From NCBI GenBank assembly GCA_038237745.1, contig JBBRYJ010000005.1:62001-126000 (forward strand): a stretch of 64,000 bases of DNA, written 5' to 3'. Source of the stretch: DASQEH01 sp038237745. Lineage in GTDB: Bacteria > Actinomycetota > Actinomycetes > Propionibacteriales > Nocardioidaceae. Both the position numbers and the translations under genes were made by a program. The notes below the pieces were generated by a model. That model was not told the origin of the DNA. It was given only the letters and a program-made list of their open reading frames with translations, and did not search any database. The number at the start of each line of letters is the position of its first letter. The stretch's first letter is position 1. This document shows, piece by piece, positions 28,959 through 37,917 of this stretch.

Positions 28959-31064
28959 ATGAGACCTGTTGACGACCTCGTGCGTACGGTGGCGCCCTTC
29001 GAGGTGGTCTCCGACTATGTGCCGTCGGGCGACCAGCCGGCCGCGATCGAGGAACTCGAGCGCCGGATCACCGGCGGCGTCGAGGATGTTGTGCTTCTCG
29101 GCGCCACGGGGACGGGCAAGACCGCGACGATCGCCTGGCTCGTCGAACGCGTCCAGCGCCCCACCCTCGTCATGCTTCCGAACAAGACCCTGGCAGCCCA
29201 GTTCGCCAACGAGCTCAGGGAGCTGATGCCTCATAACGCCATCGAGTACTTCGTCTCCTACTACGACTACTACCAGCCGGAGGCGTATGTCCCACAGACC
29301 GACACCTATATCGAGAAGGACTCTTCGATCAATGAGGAGGTGGAGCGGCTCCGGCACTCAGCGACCTGGTCGCTGCTGACCCGGCGAGACGTCATCGTGG
29401 TCTCCACCGTCTCCTGCATCTACGGCCTCGGCTCGGCCGACGAGTACATGAACCGGATGATCCATGTGGAGGTCGGCGCCGAGACGGACCGCGACGGGCT
29501 GCTCCGCAAGCTCGTTCAGGTGCAGTACGCACGCAACGACCTTGCTGCCACCCGGGGCACCTTCCGCGTCCGCGGCGACACGCTCGAGATCTTCCCCGTC
29601 TATCAAGAGCTCGCCATCAGGGTGGAGTTCTTCGGTGACGAGATCGAGCGGCTCATGACCCTCCACCCGTTGACCGGCGAGGTGCTGACTGAGGAGAAGG
29701 AGATCTACATCGGAGCGGCCACGCATTACGTGACAGCACCGGAGCGGATGGAGCGTGCGATCACGGGCATCGAGGAGGAGCTCGAGCAGCGCCTGGCAGA
29801 GCTCGAGCGTGGTGGCCATCTGCTCGAGGCGCAGCGTCTGCGCATGCGGACGAACTACGACGTGGAGATGATGCGCCAGATCGGCACCTGCTCGGGCATC
29901 GAGAACTACTCCCGCCACACCGACGGTCGCGCCTCGGGGAGTGCGCCCAGCTGCCTGCTCGACTACTTTCCCGAGGACTTCCTCCTCGTGCTCGACGAGT
30001 CCCACGTCACCGTCCCGCAGATCGGGGGGATGTACGAGGGCGACATGTCCCGCAAGCGCACCCTGGTCGAGCATGGGTTCCGGCTGCCCAGCGCCATGGA
30101 CAACCGACCGCTGCGATGGGAGGAGTTCCTCGACCGCGTCGGTCAGACGGTCTACCTTTCCGCGACACCCGGGCCGTACGAGCGGGCGAAGGTCGACGAC
30201 AGCGTCGAGCAGATCATCCGCCCCACCGGTCTCGTCGACCCGGAGGTCATCGTCAAGCCGACGAAGGGCCAGATCGACGACCTCATCTCCGAGATCGGGG
30301 TCCGCACCGAGCGCAACGAGCGGGTGCTCGTCACCACACTCACGAAGAAGATGTCGGAGGACCTTACCGACTACCTCCTCGAGAGCGGCGTCCGCACGCG
30401 CTACCTGCACAGCGAGGTCGACACACTGCGGCGGATCGAGCTGCTCCGCGAGCTCCGGCTGGGCCAGTACGACGTCCTGGTCGGCATCAACCTGCTGCGT
30501 GAGGGTCTCGACCTTCCCGAGGTGTCGCTCGTCGCGATCCTCGACGCCGATAAGGAGGGGTTCCTCCGGTCGGGGACGTCGTTGATCCAGACGATCGGTC
30601 GCGCCGCGCGAAACGTCTCCGGTCAGGTCATCATGTACGCCGACCGCGTCACCGACTCGATGGAGCGGGCCATCGACGAGACGAACCGGAGACGTGCCAA
30701 ACAGGTCGCCTACAACGTGGCTCGAGGCGTCGACCCCCAGCCCCTGCGCAAGCGCATCGCAGACATCACAGACATGCTGGCGCGCGAGGACGCAGACACC
30801 GCAGAGCTGCTCGGCGGAGGCGGTCGACAGCAGTCTCGAGGGAAGTCCCCGGTGCCCGGTCTGTCGAGCCGTGCTGCGGGGGCGTTCGCCCGCGACCTGG
30901 CGGGTATGCCGTCGCGGGATCTGGCCGACCTGGTTCAGCAGCTCACCGACCAGATGCATGCCGCCGCTGCGGAGCTCCAGTTCGAGGTGGCGGCACGGCT
31001 CCGCGACGAGATCTCCGAGCTGAAGAAGGAGCTCCGTCAGATGGTGGAGGCCGGCGCCAGGTGA
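28959..31064 (+). CDS. uvrB: Excinuclease ABC subunit B
   Basis: The 701-residue damage-verifying helicase subunit of nucleotide excision repair. Walker A GATGTGKT is near residue 49, the beta-hairpin YYDYYQPEAYVPQTDTYIEKD region is near 102-122, the DEAD-like DESHVT is near 347, and a C-terminal UVR motif binds UvrC (last 50 residues). Start at ATG 28959 is set by the TAGGCT hexamer and by conservation. No LexA box was seen upstream, unlike uvrA. Confidence 0.97.
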   Translation: MRPVDDLVRTVAPFEVVSDYVPSGDQPAAIEELERRITGGVEDVVLLGATGTGKTATIAWLVERVQRPTLVMLPNKTLAAQFANELRELMPHNAIEYFVSYYDYYQPEAYVPQTDTYIEKDSSINEEVERLRHSATWSLLTRRDVIVVSTVSCIYGLGSADEYMNRMIHVEVGAETDRDGLLRKLVQVQYARNDLAATRGTFRVRGDTLEIFPVYQELAIRVEFFGDEIERLMTLHPLTGEVLTEEKEIYIGAATHYVTAPERMERAITGIEEELEQRLAELERGGHLLEAQRLRMRTNYDVEMMRQIGTCSGIENYSRHTDGRASGSAPSCLLDYFPEDFLLVLDESHVTVPQIGGMYEGDMSRKRTLVEHGFRLPSAMDNRPLRWEEFLDRVGQTVYLSATPGPYERAKVDDSVEQIIRPTGLVDPEVIVKPTKGQIDDLISEIGVRTERNERVLVTTLTKKMSEDLTDYLLESGVRTRYLHSEVDTLRRIELLRELRLGQYDVLVGINLLREGLDLPEVSLVAILDADKEGFLRSGTSLIQTIGRAARNVSGQVIMYADRVTDSMERAIDETNRRRAKQVAYNVARGVDPQPLRKRIADITDMLAREDADTAELLGGGGRQQSRGKSPVPGLSSRAAGAFARDLAGMPSRDLADLVQQLTDQMHAAAAELQFEVAARLRDEISELKKELRQMVEAGAR

Positions 31065-31122
31065 CGCTTCCCGGCCAGGAGCCTCTGGCGCCCTACGATC
31101 CTGCTTGAGCGTCGGGCGTCCG

Positions 31123-31164
31123 AGGTGCCACGACCCGGCCCCATGGCGGGCCTCCGGGGCACCT
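31123..31164 (+). terminator. Hairpin after uvrB (possible terminator)
   Basis: AGGTGCC (31123-31129) and GGCACCT (31158-31164) pair perfectly and enclose a smaller GGCCC/GGGCC hairpin. There is no U-tract, so intrinsic termination is uncertain, but it separates uvrB from the riboswitch-led terC gene. Confidence 0.4.
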
Positions 31165-31196
31165 GAGCCGGCTGAGCTGTGACAGAATAACTACTG

Positions 31197-31314
31197 CGTG
31201 GAGGGGAGTATCCCTTCGCAGCGGTGTCGTCATCACGGCGTGGTCCGTCCTCGACGGGTCGTCCGCCCGGTGCCGCTGGCTCGAGCCTGATGCTCGAGCG
31301 GGAGAGACCTCTGG
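31197..31314 (+). promoter_or_regulatory. yybP-ykoY (Mn2+) riboswitch
   Basis: The conserved blocks of this aptamer appear in order: GGGGAGTA (31203-31210), CGTCATCAC (31228-31236) and GAGAGACCTC (31302-31311), the last pairing with the GGAGG of the first block to form P1. Members sense Mn2+ and switch on exporters or TerC-family proteins. It stands 51 bases before the terC ATG, which is the expected context. Confidence 0.72.
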
Positions 31315-31364
31315 GCTCGTCGTCGCCGTCGGCGCCGCACCGAGAACCCCGGAGGAGTACGCCC

Positions 31365-32387
31365 ATGTACGTCGCCCCATGGGTGTGGTGGGCCACCGTG
31401 CTGTTCACCACAGGTTTCCTGCTGGTCGACGTCGTCGTCATCGGGCGTCGCCCGCACGAGCCCTCGATGAAGGAGGTCAGTCGGGACCTCGCCTTCTTCG
31501 TGGCTGTCGCCGTCCTTTTCGGGCTCGGCGTCCTGGTACTGGCGGGGTCGCAGTCAGGCGGCGAGTTCTTCGCGGGGTGGCTGACCGAGTACTCGCTGTC
31601 CGTCGACAACCTGTTCATCTTCCTCATCATCCTCAACCGATTCGGGGTGCCGAGAGAGCTTCAGCAGACAGCCCTGATGGTCGGCATCGTCCTTGCGTTG
31701 GTGATGCGTGGGGTGTTCATCGCTCTCGGCGCCGCCGCGATCAACCAGTTCAGCTGGGTGTTCTACATCTTCGGCCTGTTCCTCATCTACACAGCGGTGA
31801 AGCTGACGAAGGAGGGGCCGGAAGACGAGGACGAGTACGAGGAGAACCGACTCATCCGGTGGGTCGAGAAGCGGTTGCCTGCCAGCAAGGAGTTCAACGG
31901 CACCAAGCTCTTCGTGAGGGAGCAGGGCAAGCGGCTCATCACGCCGATGTTCCTCGTGATCGTCACGTTGGGCACGACAGACCTGCTGTTCGCGTTCGAC
32001 TCCATCCCTGCCATCTACGGGCTTACGAATGAGCCGTACATCGTCTTCACCGCCAATGTCTTCGCCTTGATGGGTCTCCGACAGCTCTACTTTCTCCTCG
32101 GGGGGCTCCTCGAGCGCCTCATCTACCTCCCCTACGGGTTGGCGTTCCTCCTGGCCTTCATCGGCGTGAAGCTCGTCCTACACGCGCTGCACGACAACGA
32201 GCTGCCGTTCGTCAACGGAGGGCACCACATCTCGTGGGCGCCCGACATCCCCATCTGGGTCTCGCTCGTCGTCATCGTGGGCACGCTCGTCGTCACCACA
32301 GCCGCCAGCCTGATGCGTGAGTCGCGGATGAGCGACGCGGAGCGCGACGCACGTACCGGTCCTCGTCGCGACAACGAGGACGACTGA
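31365..32387 (+). CDS. TerC family membrane protein
   Basis: A 340-residue integral membrane protein of the TerC family with about nine helices. Family features include acidic residues within helices (YSLSVDNLFIFLIIL near residue 78 and FAFDSIPAIYG near residue 210). The C-terminal tail is hydrophilic. Members have been linked to Mn2+ export or metalation of secreted enzymes. ATG 31365 has GGAGGAG eleven bases upstream. The yybP-ykoY riboswitch upstream supports a manganese role. Confidence 0.9.
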   Translation: MYVAPWVWWATVLFTTGFLLVDVVVIGRRPHEPSMKEVSRDLAFFVAVAVLFGLGVLVLAGSQSGGEFFAGWLTEYSLSVDNLFIFLIILNRFGVPRELQQTALMVGIVLALVMRGVFIALGAAAINQFSWVFYIFGLFLIYTAVKLTKEGPEDEDEYEENRLIRWVEKRLPASKEFNGTKLFVREQGKRLITPMFLVIVTLGTTDLLFAFDSIPAIYGLTNEPYIVFTANVFALMGLRQLYFLLGGLLERLIYLPYGLAFLLAFIGVKLVLHALHDNELPFVNGGHHISWAPDIPIWVSLVVIVGTLVVTTAASLMRESRMSDAERDARTGPRRDNEDD

Positions 32388-32412
32388 GCGCGTCGCCTCG
32401 TCGGGCGGCGGG

Positions 32413-33249
32413 CTAGCCCTGTCCTGAGCGCGGCTCGTGGCGATCAGCCCAGGCAGCGCTCGCGCCGTCGGCGATGAGGTCCAGCGCCGCCTGCTCACCG
32501 AGCGTGGACGTCGTGCAGATGACGAGGATGAAGGGATCGGCATCTGGGGGATAGATGATGGCGGCGTCGTGCGAAACGCCCTCGACCCAGCCCGACTTGT
32601 GCGCGACGGCGGTTCCGGCCGGCAGTCCCGCAGGGATCGCGTCGTTGACCTGCTGGGCCGACAGAACCGCCACAACCTCGTCGCAGGATTCTCGGCTCGC
32701 CGCGGCGCCGATGGTCAGGGCTTGCAGTGTGCGGGCCAGGTCGCGCGCCGTGACAAGGTTGTGCCGGCCACTCGCGCGGGCGGCGGTGTCTTCGATCCCC
32801 CTCGCCACCACGCTGTCCGAGGCGCCGACTGCCTCGAGCGCAGCCGCGGTGGCCGACAGCCCGACTGCGCCGAGGAGCAGGTTGGTTGCCAGGTTGCTGG
32901 ACCGTACGAGTGCTCGATACGCCAGCCATCGCAACGCGACTGGCTGGCCCATACGTGCCCAGGGCTCGGGGTCGCTGTCGGCGTCGCTGTCGATGGAGAA
33001 CCGCTCGTGCCCGTGCGCCGACGCGAAGCTGTTCACGACGACAACCGAGTCGTCGAGAGCCAGCCGCCCTGCTTCGTGCTCGCGAAACGCGGCCAAGACG
33101 AGGGCGACCTTCATGGTGCTGGCCGCGTAGTGCCGCTCGCAGCCGCGGTAGGCGATCTGTGGCGACCCGGCAACGGGCCCAGCCCATATCGAGAATGAGC
33201 CCTCCGGCGGTAGAGCCTCGATGAAGCGTGACAGGTGGCGGAGGGTCAC
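32413..33249 (-). CDS. Serine hydrolase, class A beta-lactamase-like fold
   Basis: A 278-residue serine hydrolase of the beta-lactamase/DD-peptidase fold. The three active-site motifs are visible: STMK (SxxK, near residue 44), SSN (SxN, near 118) and KSG near residue 218. There is no signal peptide or lipobox, unlike secreted beta-lactamases. No Glu equivalent to class A Glu166 is obvious, so a penicillin-hydrolysing role is not supported. GTG 33249 is six bases after TACCCT on its strand, consistent with a leaderless start. Confidence 0.78.
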   Translation of the reverse strand: MTLRHLSRFIEALPPEGSFSIWAGPVAGSPQIAYRGCERHYAASTMKVALVLAAFREHEAGRLALDDSVVVVNSFASAHGHERFSIDSDADSDPEPWARMGQPVALRWLAYRALVRSSNLATNLLLGAVGLSATAAALEAVGASDSVVARGIEDTAARASGRHNLVTARDLARTLQALTIGAAASRESCDEVVAVLSAQQVNDAIPAGLPAGTAVAHKSGWVEGVSHDAAIIYPPDADPFILVICTTSTLGEQAALDLIADGASAAWADRHEPRSGQG

Positions 33250-33306
33250 CCGCCGAGGGTAGCCGGACTGGTCGCACCTGGCCGCCCATTCGCTGGGCCC
33301 GAGCGC

Positions 33307-35919
33307 TCACGCAGGCGACGGCGGCGACAGGCTGACGAGCTCTGCCTCGGCTACTTCGTCGGCGGCATGTCCGGGGCTTACGAGCTGCGCGTTGGCGTCC
33401 GGCAGCGTCAGCGAGGCCTCGGGTGCCGGGCGTGCGAACAGGTAGCCCTGGCCATGAACCCAGCCGTGGTGCAGCGCCCTGGAGCACTGGTCGTCGGTCT
33501 CGATACCCTCGACGACCCCGTGCGCACCGAGGCTCGCCACCAGGTCCGCTACCGTCGACGTGATCCGGTCGGATGCCTCGTCCTGGCCAAGTCGCGCGGT
33601 GAAGGAACGGTCCAGCTTGATCCCGGTGATGGGCGTCGTGAGGACCGAGCTGAGGGCCGAGTAGCCGGTCCCGAAGTCGTCCATGAGCAGCTCGATGCCC
33701 ATGTCGCGCAACTCCTGCATCTCGGTGAGGCTCGACCCCGCCGCGTTGAGCACGCCGTTCTCGGTGATCTCCAGGCCCAATCGGCTCGCCGGGACGCCGG
33801 CCGCCTCGAGCTCTCTCCTGACGACGCCGTTGAAGTCACGGCCGAGCTGGACGGGGGCGACGTTGACGAAGACCCGCCAGCTTTCGTCGGGGTGGCGTGC
33901 GAGGAACTGGCAGGCCTGCCGCAGCACGACCTGACCGAGGTCGACGATCAGGTGGGACTCCTCCGCGACGTCGAGGAAGGACGCCGGCAGCAGTAGCCCA
34001 CGGGTCGGATGCCGCCAGCGCAGCAGGGCCTCGAACGCCACGGTACGACGATCGGCGAGGGTGACGATCGGCTGGTAGTGGAGCTCGAACTCGTCGTTCT
34101 CGATCGCGACGTGAAGCTCGCCCTCGACGGAGAGATGCAGGAGTGCGTGGCTGCGCATGGCGGCTGTGTAGATCTCCCAGCGTGAACGGCCGTTCTTCTT
34201 TGCGGCGTAGAGGGCGGAGTCGGCGTCCCGCAGCAGCATCTCTGCGGAGTCGTCCGGTCCGCCGACGGCGAGGCCGGCGCTGAACGAGACCGTCAACAGG
34301 TGACCGTCGATCTCGATGGGCCTCTCCACGGACAGCTTGGCCCGGTCGAGGACCGACGTCGCGAGGTCCAGCGAGGTCACCCGCGGCAGGATGATGACGA
34401 ACTCGTCGCCGCCCATCCGGGCGACCGTGTCGCTGCCGCGTACGGAATCCTGAAGACGGAGGGCCACCTCCTGGAGCAACAGGTCCCCGGCGTGGTGCCC
34501 CAGTGAGTCGTTGACCCGCTTGAAGTGGTCGAGGTCGCAGAACGCCACCGCAAGGAGACCCTCGTCTCGCCGGTGGTCGACCAAGGCATGCGTAAGGCGG
34601 TCCACGAGAAGGCCGCGGTTGGGCAGTCCGGTGAGCGAGTCATAGAGTGCGCGCCGCTCGAGGTTCTCCTGCGCAGCTCGCATCTCCGTCATGTCCTGGA
34701 CCTGACCGACGAAGTGCAACGGTTTTCCGGCCGCGTTGTGCACCAGGCTCACGGAGAGCCTTACCCACAAGGTGCTCCCGTCGCAGCGGATGTAGCGCTT
34801 CTCCCGTTCGTAGTGCGGGATCAGCCCGTTGAGGAGCTTGCGGACGAGCCCGGAGTCCATCTCCACGTCGTCGGGGTGCGTGATGTCTCGGAACGTCATC
34901 GTGCTCAGCTCGGATGCCTCGTAGCCGAGCATCCTGCACATCTGACTGTTGGGGCGTAGGAACCGACCATCGAGGTCGACGAGGCTCATACCGATCGGGG
35001 CATGGTCGATAGTGAGTCGGAACTGTTCCTCGGACTGCGCCTGGGCGTCCATGACCCGCCGACGCGACGAACCGACCAGCTGGAGCACGACGAGCCCGAC
35101 AAGGGTGGCGAGCGCCGCAACCCCGAGGACGAGCCAGGCGACCCAGTCGGAGCTGGTCGCCGGCGAGACGACGGCGCTCTCGGGGGCGGTGAGGACGAGT
35201 CTCCAGGACGTCCCTGAGATCGGGGCGGAGACGATCAGGCGGCCGTCGACGACCGTCGGGCCGCTCAATGCTCGATCGGGGTCGACGCCGTTGAGCGAGG
35301 TGTTGGCACCGTCCCCGCCGAACACGATAGGTGTGCCGGCGGCGTCGACGAGGTAGCCCTGGGTACCGCTGATGGAGGAGACCGCGAGAAAGTTGACGAG
35401 CGGGCTGTGCTCGAAGTCGAAGCCGGCCGTCAGTACGCCGCCGTTGCCCTCGAGCGGCAGCGCGAAGGCGACGATCGGGACAAGCCCCGGGGCCGACAGG
35501 ATGTCTGTGGACACCGACTGCGAGCCGGCCAGCGCGGCTGTGATGTAGGAAGATCTCGGGGCCAGGTTCACACCGTGAAGGCCCGGGTGCGCGGGGCTGC
35601 TGGAGAGCACATGCCCCCGCTTGTCGAGCAGTAGCGCTGCAGTGAAACCGGATCGCTCTGTCTCCCGGATCAGGGCGGCGCTGGTGGTCGCCTTGTTCAT
35701 CAAGGCGTTGGCCATTCGCTGCTCTCGGGCGAAGATGTCGTCGCCATACGCCGAGATGAACTCTGCGCTCGTCTCCGCGCGTCCGGCGAACCGGACGACG
35801 AGGGCATCACGCCCCTGGCTCTGGCTGTTGGCAACCGTGGAGGCCGCGACGACAACGACGGCAGCCCAGCAAAGGGCGGCCGCCGTCACACGCAGCGAAG
35901 TTCTCACGACACTCAGCAT
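33307..35919 (-). CDS. Membrane PAS-GGDEF-EAL cyclic-di-GMP enzyme
   Basis: An 870-residue membrane sensor that makes and degrades c-di-GMP. Order: transmembrane helix (about 9-28), extracytoplasmic sensor domain (about 35-255), second helix (about 259-283), PAS (about 295-418), GGDEF (about 430-585) and EAL (about 600-840). The diguanylate cyclase site GGDEF (503-507) and its inhibitory I-site RGSD (494-497) are intact, as is the EAL domain (EAL 630-632, DDFGTG 747-752, KLD 768-770, EGIET 804-808), so both activities are possible. The ATG at 35919 has GAGG upstream. It is not in an operon. Confidence 0.92.
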   Translation of the reverse strand: MLSVVRTSLRVTAAALCWAAVVVVAASTVANSQSQGRDALVVRFAGRAETSAEFISAYGDDIFAREQRMANALMNKATTSAALIRETERSGFTAALLLDKRGHVLSSSPAHPGLHGVNLAPRSSYITAALAGSQSVSTDILSAPGLVPIVAFALPLEGNGGVLTAGFDFEHSPLVNFLAVSSISGTQGYLVDAAGTPIVFGGDGANTSLNGVDPDRALSGPTVVDGRLIVSAPISGTSWRLVLTAPESAVVSPATSSDWVAWLVLGVAALATLVGLVVLQLVGSSRRRVMDAQAQSEEQFRLTIDHAPIGMSLVDLDGRFLRPNSQMCRMLGYEASELSTMTFRDITHPDDVEMDSGLVRKLLNGLIPHYEREKRYIRCDGSTLWVRLSVSLVHNAAGKPLHFVGQVQDMTEMRAAQENLERRALYDSLTGLPNRGLLVDRLTHALVDHRRDEGLLAVAFCDLDHFKRVNDSLGHHAGDLLLQEVALRLQDSVRGSDTVARMGGDEFVIILPRVTSLDLATSVLDRAKLSVERPIEIDGHLLTVSFSAGLAVGGPDDSAEMLLRDADSALYAAKKNGRSRWEIYTAAMRSHALLHLSVEGELHVAIENDEFELHYQPIVTLADRRTVAFEALLRWRHPTRGLLLPASFLDVAEESHLIVDLGQVVLRQACQFLARHPDESWRVFVNVAPVQLGRDFNGVVRRELEAAGVPASRLGLEITENGVLNAAGSSLTEMQELRDMGIELLMDDFGTGYSALSSVLTTPITGIKLDRSFTARLGQDEASDRITSTVADLVASLGAHGVVEGIETDDQCSRALHHGWVHGQGYLFARPAPEASLTLPDANAQLVSPGHAADEVAEAELVSLSPPSPA

Positions 35920-36270
35920 GTACTAGTACCTCGAGCCAGTCCGGTCATCGGTGTTAGATACCCGTTGGGTTGACACCCGGGTCCCCCGAACGGCCACCAC
36001 CGTGCCGCCGGGCGGTCTCGGCGGCCAGCTCGCGCACTCCGAGAGCATGGGTGATCGATCATCTGATTCGACCAGTCGATTACCGAGTGCCCGACCTGCC
36101 CTGAGCCAGGGGACGACGGTGGCAGAGTACGTGGCCGCCGCACAGCCCTCCAGCGCCGCAGTACTCGCCTTCGTCGTGCGTCATCCCTTATGCCGACTCG
36201 GGAGCGCCGAACGGGCCTGAGCCCTTGGACCGAGGAGCCGGACGCGCATGCCCAGGCATCGCGCCTCTGG
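35920..36270. other. Intergenic region with no supported gene
   Basis: This 351-base stretch between the c-di-GMP enzyme start and the beta-propeller gene's stop probably holds the promoter of the former. Frames are open in both directions but none has a convincing start or recognisable protein. No hairpin, riboswitch or repeat was recognised. Confidence 0.5.
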
Positions 36271-37434
36271 TCAGGCGACCTGAGCGAAGCGTGCGTAGCC
36301 TCGCTGCCTGATGGAACCGAATCCGGTGAACACTCCGCCGGCGTGCAGATGAGTGCCGTCGAGCACAAGAGCCCATACGCCGAGCTTGCCGCTCACGCAG
36401 TTCGGGTTCCAGGCGTTGACCGAGCCGTCGACCGGATCGAGCGAAGCGATGAAGGGTCGGGGGATCTTGCCGGTGACGATCTGCGAGAAGTGACCGCCTA
36501 TCCACATCTCGTCGTTGGACACGGCGATCGCCTGAGTGTTGCCGCTCGTCTTGATGGACCAGACGGGGTCGTTGGAGACGGCGGGGTCGTAGGCGAACAG
36601 GGTGTTGTTCGAGGTGCCGTAGAAGAAGCGCGTGCCGTCCGGGCTCAACCCGATCGTGACGGCGTTGCCCCCGTTACCGGTGGGCGCGAAGCTCGTGGCC
36701 GTGCCGGTCGCAGCGTCGACCGAACCTGCCGCGAGGCGGAGTTGGCCACCTAGCACCGTGAAGGCGCCACCGGCATAGACGGTCGAGCCGTCCGGCGTCA
36801 CGACGACCTCGGTGACACCCTTGTCGGGCGCCGGTTGGAAGCCTCGGATGAGATCGCCGGTCATGGTGTCGATGGCGACGAGCCGCTTGCGGCCGGTTCC
36901 GTCGACCCCGGTGAAGCGTCCGCCCACGTGAAGCCGGTTGCCGTCGACCGCGAGCGAGTTGACGTTGGGGTTGAGTCCGGAGGTGTCCGCCTGCCAACCG
37001 GCAAGCGCAACGCCTGTGACTGCATCCACCGCGGCGAGGTTGGCATGCGGTGCGCCCCCGGCCTCGGTGAAGGTGCCACCCAGGAAGACGACAGTGCCGT
37101 CCTCCGATGCGGCGACGGCCATCACCTTGCCGTTGGCACCCGGGTCGAAGAGCGCGTCGACGTGGCCATCGGACCTGATCGCGGCGACATTCGTGCGGGG
37201 ACTGCTGCCGACGCTGTTGAAGAGCCCGCCTATGAACCTGCGGTCCCCGACCTGGGCCATGCCGTAGACACCACCCGCGACCTGGTCAGTGGCATCCGGA
37301 GTGATACTGACAGTTGCGACCGCAGCCCCCGGCGCGACAAGTGCGAGAGTGAGCGCCCCGACCGACACCCTGGACCAGGCGGTGAACGTGCGGCGCCCCG
37401 GGCTCAGCCGGCTGGACACTGTCTCCACAACCAC
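36271..37434 (-). CDS. Secreted beta-propeller protein with delta-60-like repeats
   Basis: A 387-residue exported protein. A signal peptide (about residues 22-40, ending AVA) is followed by a repeat of about 45-50 residues containing GG-x-F (at residues 69, 119, 171, 222, 313 and 366), each followed by a strand resembling NLAAVD or RLVAID. This is the delta-60 (DUF5122-like) repeat arrangement and predicts a six- or seven-bladed beta-propeller. No enzymatic motif is visible; it probably binds cell-surface or extracellular ligands. GTG 37434 is the first likely start. Confidence 0.78.
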   Translation of the reverse strand: MVVETVSSRLSPGRRTFTAWSRVSVGALTLALVAPGAAVATVSITPDATDQVAGGVYGMAQVGDRRFIGGLFNSVGSSPRTNVAAIRSDGHVDALFDPGANGKVMAVAASEDGTVVFLGGTFTEAGGAPHANLAAVDAVTGVALAGWQADTSGLNPNVNSLAVDGNRLHVGGRFTGVDGTGRKRLVAIDTMTGDLIRGFQPAPDKGVTEVVVTPDGSTVYAGGAFTVLGGQLRLAAGSVDAATGTATSFAPTGNGGNAVTIGLSPDGTRFFYGTSNNTLFAYDPAVSNDPVWSIKTSGNTQAIAVSNDEMWIGGHFSQIVTGKIPRPFIASLDPVDGSVNAWNPNCVSGKLGVWALVLDGTHLHAGGVFTGFGSIRQRGYARFAQVA

Positions 37435-37573
37435 TACACCCCTACATGTCGACGGGACCCGCCTGCGAGGTCCCGAGGAGAGAAGAGTGTCACTTCACAG
37501 GAGAGTCCTTCAGCGATCTACGCAAAGTCGCGGGGGGTGGTCACGCGAGGTAGTCGCGCAAGCGACGACGCCG

Positions 37574-37645
37574 TCACCATCCGCGGGAGCGCGCCACTCT
37601 CCCAGGTGGACCGTTCCGCCCGAGGGTCGTGTCTTCGCTGTGGAC
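37574..37645 (-). repeat. MBL 3'-end repeat, copy a (degenerate)
   Basis: A diverged copy of the last about 24 codons of the MBL-fold gene. It is closest to copy c, sharing the CCAC-N8-GTGG inverted repeat (CCAC TCTCCCAG GTGG here). Two small indels shift its frame, so the tail reads RVARSRGW instead of the conserved ERP-L-WR-RGW form. Same orientation as copies b, c and d. Confidence 0.7.
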
Positions 37646-37831
37646 TGTAGACGCCCATGTGAGTTGACGCCATCGCGCAGGCATCAGACGACTCCTTTCA
37701 GCCGAGAAACCAGCCAGCGCCGCAAGGTTGACGACCGCAGTGGCGGCAGGACCGACCGTCTTCAGTGGATCTCGGGCCAACGCCCTGACGACAGCGTCTG
37801 CGCTCTGAACGATGACCATGGGCAGCGCCAT
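37574..37831 (-). CDS. Doubtful small cassette-borne ORF
   Basis: An 85-residue reading frame with no known family. It has a hydrophobic stretch (about residues 1-45 include AVVNLAALAGF) and ends in the frameshifted MBL-like tail. ATG 37831 lies six bases after TAGACC and 13 bases past the NUDIX stop, matching the leaderless layout of nearby genes. It may be a decayed cassette gene rather than a functional protein. Confidence 0.3.
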   Translation of the reverse strand: MALPMVIVQSADAVVRALARDPLKTVGPAATAVVNLAALAGFSAERSRLMPARWRQLTWASTVHSEDTTLGRNGPPGRVARSRGW

Positions 37832-37844
37832 CGCGGGGGTCTAC

Positions 37845-37917
37845 TCACCAGCCACGAGTGCGCCAGGCCGCGAGATAGGGCCGTTCGATGCCCCGGCCAG
37901 CAGGATCGTCGCCATGC
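37845..37917 (-). repeat. MBL 3'-end repeat, copy b (tail of the NUDIX gene)
   Basis: Encodes the last 23-24 codons of the NUDIX protein, HGDD-x3-RGIERP-x-L-x-x-WR-x-RGW, clearly matching the end of the MBL protein (copy d). The two run in the same direction 849 bases apart. Confidence 0.8.

Larger units (their letters stand above)
37435..37844. other. Intergenic stretch with a degenerate MBL 3'-end repeat
   Basis: The 410 bases between the beta-propeller gene and the NUDIX gene contain repeat copy a (37574-37645) and one doubtful small reading frame (37574-37831). The part from 37435 to 37573 shows no gene; it is the upstream side of the beta-propeller gene. Confidence 0.6.

Noticed and set aside
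35951..36220. 89-codon plus-strand frame before the beta-propeller gene
   Set aside because: No ribosome-binding site, no homology that I recognise, and Pro/Ser/Arg composition of a shadow frame.
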